DNA of 64,000 nt from Nocardia inohanensis NBRC 100128. GTDB taxonomy: Bacteria; Actinomycetota; Actinomycetes; Mycobacteriales; Mycobacteriaceae. Made by a program: the position numbers and the translations under genes. The number at the start of each line of letters is the position of its first letter. Position 1 is the first letter of the stretch. This document shows positions 24,788-32,985 of the stretch, piece after piece. Location of the stretch: positions 186,001 to 250,000 of the forward strand of contig NZ_BDBK01000012.1 of NCBI RefSeq assembly GCF_001612945.1, given 5' to 3'. The notes beneath the pieces are model-generated. The model worked only from the letters and a program-made list of their open reading frames with translations, was not told the origin of the DNA and searched no databases.

Positions 24788-26233
24788 ATGACCAGCACCT
24801 CTGTCCCCGATATCGCCGCCTATCGACAGGTCACCGCACCCCTGCTCGACGAGCACGACTACCGGATCGAGCAGATCGACGGGCACCTGCCGCCGGAACT
24901 ACGCGGCACGCTGTACCGGATCGGGCCGGGCAAGCATCAAGTCGGTCGCTCGTTGCTGCACAACGTGTTCGACGGCGACGGCATGATCTCGCAGTTCGTC
25001 CTCGACGGCTCGGGGGTGCGGTTCCGCAACCGGTATGTCCGCACCCGCCACTTCCGGCACGGACAGCAGTCGGATCGGATCCGGTATCGCGGTGTCGGCG
25101 GTCAGATTCCAGGCGGGCCGCTCGCCAATATCGGGCGGCTGCCCGCGAACGTGGCCAATACGAACATCGTCAACTACGACGGCGGCCTGCTCGCGCTGTG
25201 GGAGTTGGGCAACCCGCACCGCATCGACCCCGACACCCTGGAAACCCTGGGCCCCACCGATTTCGACGGCAAACTCGGCTTCCTGGGCGCGTTCTCTGCG
25301 CACCCGAAATGGGATCCGATCACCGGCGACATGTACAACTTCGGCCTGGACCTGCTGCCCACACCCCGCATCCGTACCTACCGCGTCGACCCGGCCGGGC
25401 GACTGCACCGGCTCGCAACGATCCCGATGCTCGATCTGCCCTGGAACCACGATTTCGCGCTCACCGCAAGGTATCTGGTGTTCGTCCTGGACCCGATCCT
25501 GCCCAACATCCCCAAGATCGCACTCGCCACCCATTCGTTCATCGACTCACTGGACTTTCAGCGCGCCAAAGGAACCCGCTTCCTGCTGGTCCCCAAGAAC
25601 GGCGGCCGACCACGCATCGTCGAACACGAGGCGCTGCTGCACATACACGTCACCAACGCCTACGACGACGGCGACGACGTCGTGGTCGAATTGGTGCACC
25701 TCGACACCGAATGGGACGCATTCCGCCGCATGACCGGAATGGTCAACCACGCCGGCACCGGCACACCCCAGTTCCCGGACTCCCGGCTGATGCAATACCG
25801 AATCACCAAGGGCGGCACAGTCATCGAACGCGAGCTCACCGACCGCTCCGGCGAATTCCCCCAATACGACTGGCGCCGCGGCACACGCGAACACCGCTAC
25901 AGCTACCTCGCGGGTGCTGGCGGCCCCGCCGGGCTGTTCAACACGATCCTCAAGGTCGAGCACCACACCGGCACCGTGAGCAGCTGCGAGCTGGGGGCGA
26001 GCTCGGTTGGCGAACCCCTGTTCGTCCCCCGCACCGGCGATGCCGCCGAGGATGACGGCTGGCTCCTCGCCCTCAACCACCACCTCACCGAAAACCGCTC
26101 CCAACTGCTGATCCTCGACGCCCGCGACCTCGAACACGGACCACTGGCCACCGCCTGGCTCGACCACCACATCCCCTGGGGATTCCACGGCACCTTCACC
26201 CACCGCATCGCCCAGCCGAACACCATCCGGTAA
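24788..26233 (+). CDS. Carotenoid oxygenase (RPE65/CCD family) dioxygenase
   Basis: A 481-residue non-heme Fe(II) enzyme that cleaves C=C bonds of carotenoids, apocarotenoids or stilbenes with O2. The four iron-binding histidines are visible: H172 in SAHPKW, H221 in PWNHDF, H285 in LLHIH and H467 in WGFHGTF. Propeller strands such as HNVFDGDGMI and DGGLLALWELG are typical. GGGAGA stands ahead of the ATG. The adjacent TetR gene and operator suggest induction by a substrate. Substrate and cleavage position cannot be read from sequence. Confidence 0.9.
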   Translation: MTSTSVPDIAAYRQVTAPLLDEHDYRIEQIDGHLPPELRGTLYRIGPGKHQVGRSLLHNVFDGDGMISQFVLDGSGVRFRNRYVRTRHFRHGQQSDRIRYRGVGGQIPGGPLANIGRLPANVANTNIVNYDGGLLALWELGNPHRIDPDTLETLGPTDFDGKLGFLGAFSAHPKWDPITGDMYNFGLDLLPTPRIRTYRVDPAGRLHRLATIPMLDLPWNHDFALTARYLVFVLDPILPNIPKIALATHSFIDSLDFQRAKGTRFLLVPKNGGRPRIVEHEALLHIHVTNAYDDGDDVVVELVHLDTEWDAFRRMTGMVNHAGTGTPQFPDSRLMQYRITKGGTVIERELTDRSGEFPQYDWRRGTREHRYSYLAGAGGPAGLFNTILKVEHHTGTVSSCELGASSVGEPLFVPRTGDAAEDDGWLLALNHHLTENRSQLLILDARDLEHGPLATAWLDHHIPWGFHGTFTHRIAQPNTIR

Positions 26234-26415
26234 TGCCGCGACCCGGGCGCTTCGGAGTTGGCCGTGGGCGCCGCCAACGAGTGCACGCATACGCCGAATT
26301 CGGGATACAAGCCGCTGTACATGTCCGGTGGACGATCCCGGCCGGATCTTCTGTCGGCCGATGAATTTCGGCGGCGGGGGCCGTCTCTGCTGTAACTCGA
26401 CGGAAGGGTGTACTC

Positions 26416-26946
26416 GTGCAAATCCTGGCCCGGCTGTGCGTGAGCGCTGACGGCTACGTGACGACTCCGGACGGCTGGCCACCTCAGGTCATCGATCCGG
26501 TGCACGGACCTGGCAGTCACGGCATCGCCGAATTCCTGACAACCTGCGAAGCCGCTCTGATGGGGCGCACCACGTTCGAACCCGCGCTGACCGCCGATCG
26601 CTGGCCCTGGCCGGACTTGGAGGTCTTCGTTCTCGGCTCGCATCGACCCGAAGGCACGCCCGAGGAGGTGATCGTCGACGATGATCCGCAGCGATTGCTG
26701 GAGAAGATCCGGGCGGCCAATCGTGGCGGCGATGTCCATCTCATCGGTGGCCCCGCTACGATCGAGACCTACCGTGCCCTTGGGGTTCTCGACAAACTCG
26801 AACTGGTTGTGCTGCCGTTCTTCGTCGGTGGTGGCATGCGCCTGACCGATTCGCTGGATCCACGGACCGGTCTGGAATTCGAGAGTTCGCGGTCGTTGGA
26901 CGGCGGTGGGGTGGAGATCGTCTATCGGGTGCTGCCGCAGCACTGA
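26416..26946 (+). CDS. RibD C-terminal-type dihydrofolate-reductase-fold protein
   Basis: A 176-residue reductase-like protein. The N-terminus LARLCVSADGYV, the LMGRTTFE helix start, the HLIGGPATIETYRALG NADPH-phosphate loop and LPFFVGGGMRL are the signature blocks of the RibD_C family. Members reduce small heterocycles or unknown substrates; few are true folate or riboflavin enzymes. The start is GTG behind GGAAGGG. A second member lies at 46820-47380. Confidence 0.82.
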   Translation: MQILARLCVSADGYVTTPDGWPPQVIDPVHGPGSHGIAEFLTTCEAALMGRTTFEPALTADRWPWPDLEVFVLGSHRPEGTPEEVIVDDDPQRLLEKIRAANRGGDVHLIGGPATIETYRALGVLDKLELVVLPFFVGGGMRLTDSLDPRTGLEFESSRSLDGGGVEIVYRVLPQH

Positions 26947-27102
26947 CCAGCGCCCGCCGAGAGAGCGGACGCGAGCTCAGATCCTTCGTCCCCCCGAGAC
27001 GTCTCGCGCCCGCAAACGCATTCGTCTGCCGCCTTCCGAGCGGTTCGAAGAACCAGCGCGGGACCATGGAAGATCAACGGGCAGAACGTGGTTCAGCCAG
27101 GG

Positions 27103-27120
27103 CGACGCACGATAATGCCG
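27103..27120 (+). repeat. Weak copy of the dispersed intergenic repeat
   Basis: CGACGCACGATAATGCCG is followed by ATG. GAAGATCAACG (27069-27079) precedes it by 23 bases, the same companion block as at 17824. Confidence 0.45.
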
Positions 27121-27231
27121 ATGCGCGAGTACATCGGTGTCGCCACAACTTGCATGTGCCGCAGAAGCTGCCGTCCCGCTGCGGGGAGCTCACCGCGGGC
27201 GGACGGAGCTGACGGCGGGGACGGATCGGCG

Positions 27232-28011
27232 TCAGGCGTTCGGGGTGTGCTCTCGTGTGCGGGCGAGAATTGTTCGGGCTACCAGGGCCGGGTCGTCGAT
27301 CATGGGGACGTGACCGACGCCGGGGAGCAACGCGAAGTCTGCCCGGGGCAGGCGTTCCCGGGCGATCTTGCCGTTGATCTGCGGCGGCAGGATGGCGTCG
27401 CGGCTCGACCACGCCAGGGTGACCGGGCAGGGCAGCGGGTCCAGCGGAGCGATCTGCTCGTCGGTGGCCAGCAGATCACCGGTGACCGCGCAGTCGAGCA
27501 GGTCGCGCGCGGACTCCAACGCTGCGCTCGGAGTCAAACGGTCTGCGTGGCAAGCGATGTCACGCATCCCCAAGCGGCGGACCAGCGGCAGTTGAAAGGC
27601 CAGTGGTTGCACCGTGCGGGTGAGTCGATTGAGCGTGGCCAGCCTGCTCAACTTCGTGACGCCCCCGGTTTGCGCATGCGTGCCCGCCGACCAGAACCCG
27701 GCCGGCGACAACGCGCACACACTGGCCGCCCGGCCACGCCGGGCGAGTTCGATCGCCATCCAGCCGCCGAGCGAGTTCCCTACCAGGTGTGGCCGGTGCA
27801 GCCCGAGCTCGTCCAGCATGACCTCGGCAGCGTCGACGAGGTCGGCGACGGTGGCCGGGCGCCGCTGCACCGGCGGGCCGCCCCGGTGTCCGAGTGCGGT
27901 CAGCCCGAAGACCTCGTGGCGTGGAGTGAGCAGCGGGATGACCTCGTCCCACACCCGGGCCGACATGGTGACGCCGTGGAGCAAGACAAGCGGAGACTTG
28001 ATCGAGGCCAT
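27232..28011 (-). CDS. Alpha/beta hydrolase, 259 residues
   Basis: A hydrolase with the canonical parts: oxyanion strand LVLLHGVTMS near the start, nucleophile elbow VGNSLGGW (~76-83, Ser79), an acidic residue after the strand VTLAWSSRDAILPP, and the base in GVGHVPMID. The cap between is helical. Such enzymes hydrolyse esters, lactones or C-C bonds; substrate unknown. The ATG follows GATAAT (28017-28022) by 5 bases, near-leaderless. Confidence 0.85.
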   Translation of the reverse strand: MASIKSPLVLLHGVTMSARVWDEVIPLLTPRHEVFGLTALGHRGGPPVQRRPATVADLVDAAEVMLDELGLHRPHLVGNSLGGWMAIELARRGRAASVCALSPAGFWSAGTHAQTGGVTKLSRLATLNRLTRTVQPLAFQLPLVRRLGMRDIACHADRLTPSAALESARDLLDCAVTGDLLATDEQIAPLDPLPCPVTLAWSSRDAILPPQINGKIARERLPRADFALLPGVGHVPMIDDPALVARTILARTREHTPNA

Positions 28012-28094
28012 GCGCGATTATCACACGTGGGCGCGCCCGCGAGGAGCACCGATCGTTACCGGCACCTCTTTAGCTGGTTCCACTCGATGTTGAT

Positions 28095-28298
28095 ATGAAA
28101 AGCATTGCCGCACAGCGGGTAAGCGTCCAAGATAGGTCAGGAACCGGCATAAGACGGCTGTCGTGGATCCAGACCGCGAACCAAGTTCTGGCCGCTGCCA
28201 TCCCGAACGCACGACGGGAAGTCCTGACCGGCGCCGATCACGAAGTGCTCCACGAGCCCGAACTGCTCGCGTCGCTGCTGCTCGACTTCTTCGCCTGA
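28095..28298 (+). pseudogene. C-terminal remnant of an alpha/beta hydrolase
   Basis: The 67-codon frame ends with ANQVLAAAIPNARREVLTGA and DHEVLHEPELLASLLLDFF, the last helices and the catalytic-histidine region of a typical alpha/beta hydrolase. The nucleophile and acid portions are absent and sequence before ~28160 is not hydrolase-like. No ribosome site precedes the ATG. It reads as the tail of a deleted gene, on the opposite strand to the intact hydrolase beside it. Confidence 0.55.
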
Positions 28299-28466
28299 GC
28301 AGCAATCCAATTCAGGGACGGCACCCGCAGAATCTCCGACCTCGGTTTCAGCGTTCCGCTCTGGATGAGAGACGCGCCTTTCCCGGTTTCGGGTCGCGTC
28401 ACGCGGGTAGGACGATGGGCGTGCCTCTGTGAGGCCGAATATTTCCACACAGGAGGGAATTGCGTT

Positions 28467-28706
28467 GTGATGAAGCGTTTTACAGTTGGAGTAGTTATCG
28501 CAGCTGCATTGGCGTTGACCATCGGCACCGGCGCGGCAGGCGCGGCAATCGTTCTGGAGCCGGAGCCGGGTGCATCCGAGGTTGCCGTCCCGGCGACACA
28601 GCCGGTCGATGACGCTGCTGTCCCGTGGATCCAGACCGGTTCAGCCTGCATCGTGCGTTCATTTCTGCCAGCGGGAATAATCGACGATAGCCAACTTCGT
28701 TGCTGA
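28467..28706 (+). CDS. Small secreted protein, 79 residues
   Basis: AGGAGGG lies 9 bases before a GTG (VMKRF); the ATG after it is the alternative. The signal peptide is MKRFTVGVVIAAALALTIGT with cleavage near GAAGAA. The mature part of ~53 residues is acidic, Pro-rich, and has two cysteines (SACIVRS and QLRC at the end) able to pair. A hairpin terminator follows 10 bases after the stop. It is like the two small secreted proteins near 13.5-14.0 kb in size and design but not clearly in sequence. Confidence 0.7.
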   Translation: MMKRFTVGVVIAAALALTIGTGAAGAAIVLEPEPGASEVAVPATQPVDDAAVPWIQTGSACIVRSFLPAGIIDDSQLRC

Positions 28707-28716
28707 ACTATTGAAA

Positions 28717-28735
28717 TGGCCTCGGTGGGAGGCCA
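28717..28735 (+). terminator. Perfect 7-bp stem terminator
   Basis: TGGCCTC pairs with GAGGCCA around GGTGG just after the stop of the secreted protein. There is no T run, as usual in high-GC actinobacteria. Confidence 0.6.
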
Positions 28736-28859
28736 ACCGTTGGCCGGGGGTTTGTGAGTTCGAACTTAGCCGCTGCCCCGGCCAGCGCAGGCGATCGAGT
28801 ATTACGGCTTGTGCAGCCGCACCAATCCATATGGCGGGCAGTCGAATACACGGAGCATT

Positions 28860-30107
28860 TCACCGGGCTTCACCGAAGTCGTCGTGAGGTTTGGTCAACT
28901 CTATCCGCACGCTGTCCCATGGGCTGGCAGTCTGAATCGACTCCGTTGTCGCTATCGGCTGTCGAGGGTATAGCTCGGTCTCGGGGTGGCGGCCGCGGTA
29001 GTCGTTCAATGCTGCGGCGCTGACCTGGGTGCGCACCAGGTCGATTCCTTTGAGCCGGTAGCCCTCGAGACTTTGCATGATCGAGTCGGTGACGGGAGTG
29101 TCACGTAGGCCGAGCGTCTCGAGCGGCGCGATCACGTGCAGTAGCGAGGTAATGGCGCGGCTTGTGCTGTCGGCAAGGTGGAAGTCGAGGTGCTCGACCT
29201 GAAGTGGTGACAGGGTGGCGGCGCTGATCCGAGGGGCGGTGAGGGTCAGGCGATGGAGGGATTTCGGGAAAGAGCCGTCGAGCCGGACCGTGTCCTGCCC
29301 ATGCAGGTCCAGGCTGGTGAGGCCGGGGGCGAGGTCGCGAAGATCGTGCGTCCATGGTCGATTCGGCAGATTCGCGATCGCGAGGCCGGTGAGCGTACCC
29401 AGACGGCGGTGACCGAGGTGGAAACGCTCGGACTTCGACAGGTACAACCGGAGGATCCGCAATTTCGGAAAGCGGGCGAACGCTGTCAGCGCGTCGTCTT
29501 CGAGGGTGCACGCCGCGTGCTCGATGATCTCGACATTGGGCAGGTCGGGAACAGCGGACAGCATCTCGCGATCGAACTCGTCGGTTTCGATTCGTAACGA
29601 CCACACCCGGTCCGGGTTGGCGACGAGCATGTCGAGGTCGTCACGGTCCCAGCATTCGCCGCGTGTGTGAATGCTGAATCGGGTGCCATCATGGAAAGGC
29701 GGCAGCACAGGCCCCACGGCATGAAACGGTGCCGTGCCACCGCGCAGGTGGTACAGCTGATCCTCATCGTCGGTGAACCGCCCGCAGCATGCGACTTCCA
29801 CGATCGTCGCCGAGCGCGAGACACCGACCACGGCAAGATCGATCCACTGCGGCACCCGGCCCTGCCGCCACAACTCGCCCACCACCGTCTCGAAGTCGCA
29901 GCGATGCAATGCTTTTGCGCGATCCCTGGAACCGTCGCCCGGAAATCGAACCTCACCCGGTTGCGCGGGAATACCGTCATAAGACCTATTCAGGCAAACG
30001 CGGAACGTCAGCGGTGCGGGTAGATCCTCGATCAGTTGAACGCGCGCGTACCGCACGGCCGCCGCTGCGGCACTAGCGAATCGCTCGGCGAAAACTTCAC
30101 GTTCCAC
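28860..30107 (-). CDS. LRR-like hypothetical protein, 415 residues
   Basis: The first ~160 residues form an unknown domain with Trp/Asp/Cys-containing strands (RQGRVPQWIDLAVVGVSR). Residues ~165-385 are irregular leucine-rich repeats: LRIETDEFDREMLSAVPDLP, FARFPKLRILRLYLS, LAPGLTSLDLHGQDTVRLDG, PLQVEHLDFHLADS and LHVIAPLETLGLRDTPVTD. Cytoplasmic, since no signal peptide is present. LRR arrays bind proteins. The GTG start follows TAGGTT (30114-30119) by 6 bases, leaderless. Partner unknown. Confidence 0.7.
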   Translation of the reverse strand: MEREVFAERFASAAAAAVRYARVQLIEDLPAPLTFRVCLNRSYDGIPAQPGEVRFPGDGSRDRAKALHRCDFETVVGELWRQGRVPQWIDLAVVGVSRSATIVEVACCGRFTDDEDQLYHLRGGTAPFHAVGPVLPPFHDGTRFSIHTRGECWDRDDLDMLVANPDRVWSLRIETDEFDREMLSAVPDLPNVEIIEHAACTLEDDALTAFARFPKLRILRLYLSKSERFHLGHRRLGTLTGLAIANLPNRPWTHDLRDLAPGLTSLDLHGQDTVRLDGSFPKSLHRLTLTAPRISAATLSPLQVEHLDFHLADSTSRAITSLLHVIAPLETLGLRDTPVTDSIMQSLEGYRLKGIDLVRTQVSAAALNDYRGRHPETELYPRQPIATTESIQTASPWDSVRIELTKPHDDFGEAR

Positions 30108-30263
30108 ATATCGAACCTAGCTCCGCCAATCCGCACTGTCATGCCGCCGGTCGCGATAGTCGCTTCCCTCGGTCGGCAGCAACTCGCTGCTCGTCGTTCC
30201 GTATTGACCTACAACATGATTGAGGCAATTGCCCGATGGCAGCGGACCGTTGGCCTGACCGCA

Positions 30264-30434
30264 CTACGTGGCGTGGGCAGCTACCAGATCCAGCAACTTG
30301 TTCAGAGCGAAGATCACCGGGGCCAGCAGCATGCCGAACATCACTGCGAGCCCGAGCATTATGAGGACCCACGCCCCTATTCGACGCCGGAAAATCGCCA
30401 TCGCCGAACCATCATGTCGCGCACTGGATCCCAT
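30264..30434 (-). CDS. Small single-helix membrane protein, 56 residues
   Basis: Short gene supported by a strong GGGAGG ribosome site 4-5 bases before the ATG. The protein starts MGSSARHDGSAMAIFRRR and continues with a long hydrophobic helix (GAWVLIMLGLAVMFGMLLAP) and an amphipathic end. Topology is probably N-in. It stands alone; function unknown. Confidence 0.6.
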   Translation of the reverse strand: MGSSARHDGSAMAIFRRRIGAWVLIMLGLAVMFGMLLAPVIFALNKLLDLVAAHAT

Positions 30435-30671
30435 CCCGCCTCCCGTTCCTAAGACCCTACCAGCGAGGTCGACAATCGCCGGTGGGTCAGTGACCAGGGC
30501 GGCGACCGGCGACGCCTTGGTACTTACCAAGGCGCACAAGGAGGGTGCACCCCTGCCCAGGAAGCCCCTCAACGTCCTCAGGGGAACCTGACCGGCAGCG
30601 AACCTCCTGCGCTGTAGCTCGTTCGATGTCACCATGGAGGGCAACTGTCGGGCCAAGCGGAGCACACGAGT

Positions 30672-31868
30672 ATGGCGAGCACGGACTTCCGTACCTTCTG
30701 TCATATCAGCGAGTACGGTCCGGTTGGATACGGCAACCTGCACCGCATGATCGCAGCAAGCAGGCCCTTGGTTCTCTGGGCCCCGTCGACCGTCCTCCTC
30801 AACATCCCCGAGTGCACAGTTGGGACGAAGGTCTTCCTGGATTTGATGAACCGTGGCGACCTTCGCATTCACGCCCGCGAAAGCTGGATCATGTCCTCAG
30901 CATTCCGGGACAACCACTACTGGGCGGGTGCCAAATGGACTCGGGGCGTGGACGATGTCATTCGCCGCATCGCCGAGGAGGACAAGGACAAGGCGGATAT
31001 CGACAAACGGGTGCGCATCGTTCCCCCGGCGCAGGGCAAGGAACGCGCGCAGGAGTATTTGACCGAGAATCCACGAGTGATCGGCAGTGTCACTCGGGCA
31101 GCCCGCCGCGGTGGCGCGATCCCGGACGGCGTATTGGAAACCGCCCACCGCCTGGCCTCTGATCCCCGAGGCGTCGCCGAGGCCGTGTTCCAGCAAGCCT
31201 TCAATCATGCTGAGGCATACTGTGATTCAGCTGCCGAGGCACCGTTCTTCCTGTCCCAGAGCGACAGCCGGTTCCTGAAATGGATGTCCGAGGTACACCC
31301 CGGAGAATCGGAAAGCGGATCGATTCGCCGAGCGCAACAGCGTCGCGCGAACTACGCCGAACTCGCGACCCAGCTGCGCAGACTGCTGCGAACCCTCGAA
31401 ACCTCCGGCACAGTCGACCATATCTCCGGCTTCGTCCGCTCCGATGCACACGACCAGCTGATCTCCTGGTTCTCGTCACTATGCCGATCCGTTGCCTACG
31501 AGAACCCAGACCTACTGGATGACAAGGTCTTTCGAGAACTGAGCCGACAGCTCGACACCGCGGAATTGAAGAACACCCTACGGAGTTGGGTAGCAAAACC
31601 GGATAGTGTCATAGGTTTTACCGGTGGGGCGATCACCGCGGCCGGCGGACTGGTCTTCGACGGCGTCACCCAATGGGCGATCGCCGGCGGCTTCTTCGCA
31701 GCCCTCCCCGTCGGCAAAGGGCTACTCCAACGCTTGGGCTATATCCCTGCCGAATACACCGGGCCCCAATGGCCGTTCATCTACGCCTTCGGCAAACCCG
31801 CATCGAACCGCCGAATCCGCCGCCTGAACCGAGCCCTGGCCCTCCAGCCGCGAGGAAACGACTACTAA
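30672..31868 (+). CDS. Unrecognised 398-residue protein with a C-terminal membrane hairpin
   Basis: The first ~80 residues look like a small globular domain with a beta strand RPLVLWAPSTVLLNIPEC. Residues ~85-300 are charged and helical, with a region like a coiled coil (RRAQQRRANYAELATQLRRL). From residue 312 a glycine-rich hydrophobic pair follows (SVIGFTGGAITAAGG, then TQWAIAGGFFAALPVGKG), predicting a tight membrane hairpin near the C-terminus. I do not recognise the family. A sensing domain tied to a membrane-inserting tail occurs in some defence effectors, but nothing here proves that. Confidence 0.6.
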   Translation: MASTDFRTFCHISEYGPVGYGNLHRMIAASRPLVLWAPSTVLLNIPECTVGTKVFLDLMNRGDLRIHARESWIMSSAFRDNHYWAGAKWTRGVDDVIRRIAEEDKDKADIDKRVRIVPPAQGKERAQEYLTENPRVIGSVTRAARRGGAIPDGVLETAHRLASDPRGVAEAVFQQAFNHAEAYCDSAAEAPFFLSQSDSRFLKWMSEVHPGESESGSIRRAQQRRANYAELATQLRRLLRTLETSGTVDHISGFVRSDAHDQLISWFSSLCRSVAYENPDLLDDKVFRELSRQLDTAELKNTLRSWVAKPDSVIGFTGGAITAAGGLVFDGVTQWAIAGGFFAALPVGKGLLQRLGYIPAEYTGPQWPFIYAFGKPASNRRIRRLNRALALQPRGNDY

Positions 31869-31898
31869 CCGGATACTCGCCAAGAAGGCTCCGGCTGG

Positions 31899-32399
31899 TC
31901 AGGCCCGCACCGCGTCGATGGCCTTCTTCACCGCCGATGGCTGCGCCGGCGACCGCGGCGCTTTCTTCCTCAACTCGATCATCCGCTCACCGATTTCCTG
32001 AAGTTGCTTGCGCCCCAGCTGGTCTCGTACCTTCGGGAACCACTCCCCCTCTTCCTCTTCGATGTGATGGTCGACGTTCTCGATCAGGACGGTCGTCTTG
32101 GCTGTGAAGCGCTCGTCCTCCGGCTTCATCCCCGCCAGCTCCATCACCAGTACATCGGCGACATGGTGTTCCTCATAGGATTCGAGGATGTCGTCCTCCA
32201 AGTCGGGCAGCAGCTTGCGCACCGCCGGATACATGCATTCGTTCTCCAGATAGGTGTGCACGGTCAGCAGTTCGATGATTTTGTCGACGAGTCGCCCTTT
32301 CTCCGCGTGCGCGCTCGCACCCGCCTTCTCGAAATCCCGGAACAGCTTCCGGATCTGCTTGTGGTCCTCACGCAACAGCACGATCGCATCACTGGACAT
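31899..32399 (-). CDS. Hemerythrin HHE-domain protein
   Basis: A 166-residue four-helix protein with the di-iron ligand pattern of bacterial hemerythrins: LLREDHKQIRKLF, LLTVHTYLENECMYP, YEEHHVADVLVME and ENVDHHIEEEEGEWFPKV. Members bind O2, NO or protect iron clusters, and mycobacterial relatives answer to nitric oxide or oxidative stress. GGAGGAG lies 5-6 bases before the ATG. The Lys/Pro-rich C-terminal tail is disordered. It diverges from the small charged-protein gene next to it. Confidence 0.88.
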   Translation of the reverse strand: MSSDAIVLLREDHKQIRKLFRDFEKAGASAHAEKGRLVDKIIELLTVHTYLENECMYPAVRKLLPDLEDDILESYEEHHVADVLVMELAGMKPEDERFTAKTTVLIENVDHHIEEEEGEWFPKVRDQLGRKQLQEIGERMIELRKKAPRSPAQPSAVKKAIDAVRA

Positions 32400-32580
32400 C
32401 GCAACTCCTCCACCGCGGCAAATAGGAAAGGAACCTTCGGATCCGCCATTCCCCGCGTGTCGGCAACCAAACCGCAGCCTCGGGCGGTCCTCCGCCCTGA
32501 TCCGCCGCGTGCTCGACGTTTGCCCGCCTCCTGCGGAGGTAGTCGGCTGTTGATCGGGAACCACACGGAAGGAAGCTGCC

Positions 32581-32736
32581 ATGAGTGGACCAGAAGAGCG
32601 GCGCGAAAACGACACCGACGAACCTAAGGGCGGCCGGCCAGGCCCCTCGGACCAAGGGAAGGACGGTGGGATGGCTAGCCGAGAAGTTGCCGAGGACGTC
32701 GGCACCGAGGAAGGCGCGCAGGAACCCCCGGACTGA
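32581..32736 (+). CDS. Small acidic disordered protein, 51 residues
   Basis: Short gene with a good GGAAGGAAG ribosome site ahead of ATG. The product, MSGPEERRENDTDEPKGGRP onwards, is rich in Glu, Asp, Gly and Pro, without hydrophobic core, and so intrinsically disordered. It lies divergent from the hemerythrin gene and may share its stress control; that is an inference from position only. Confidence 0.55.
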   Translation: MSGPEERRENDTDEPKGGRPGPSDQGKDGGMASREVAEDVGTEEGAQEPPD

Positions 32737-32985
32737 CCGCAAGGAACGGCCCGCTTGGCCTGCCGCATGTGGCGCTGACGACCATCGATCGGCCGATAAT
32801 AGACCGGCACCGGTCGACCAGATGGCTACTTTACCCGGCGCGAATCGCTTGCTGGACTTATGATTCGGCGATGGAATCCGCGGGCGAGCCGTCTTTCGAT
32901 GCCTGCGGGCTCATAGTTCGAAGCGAGTATTGCAGCTGACCCGGAATGGATCGTGGCGCAGTGCAGTTCGGGGAGGCGAGCGTAA

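Noticed and set aside
30250..30275. Another repeat copy (ACCGCACTACGTGG)
   Set aside because: Only the CGCACTAC part agrees and the TGCCG half is missing; it is within chance.
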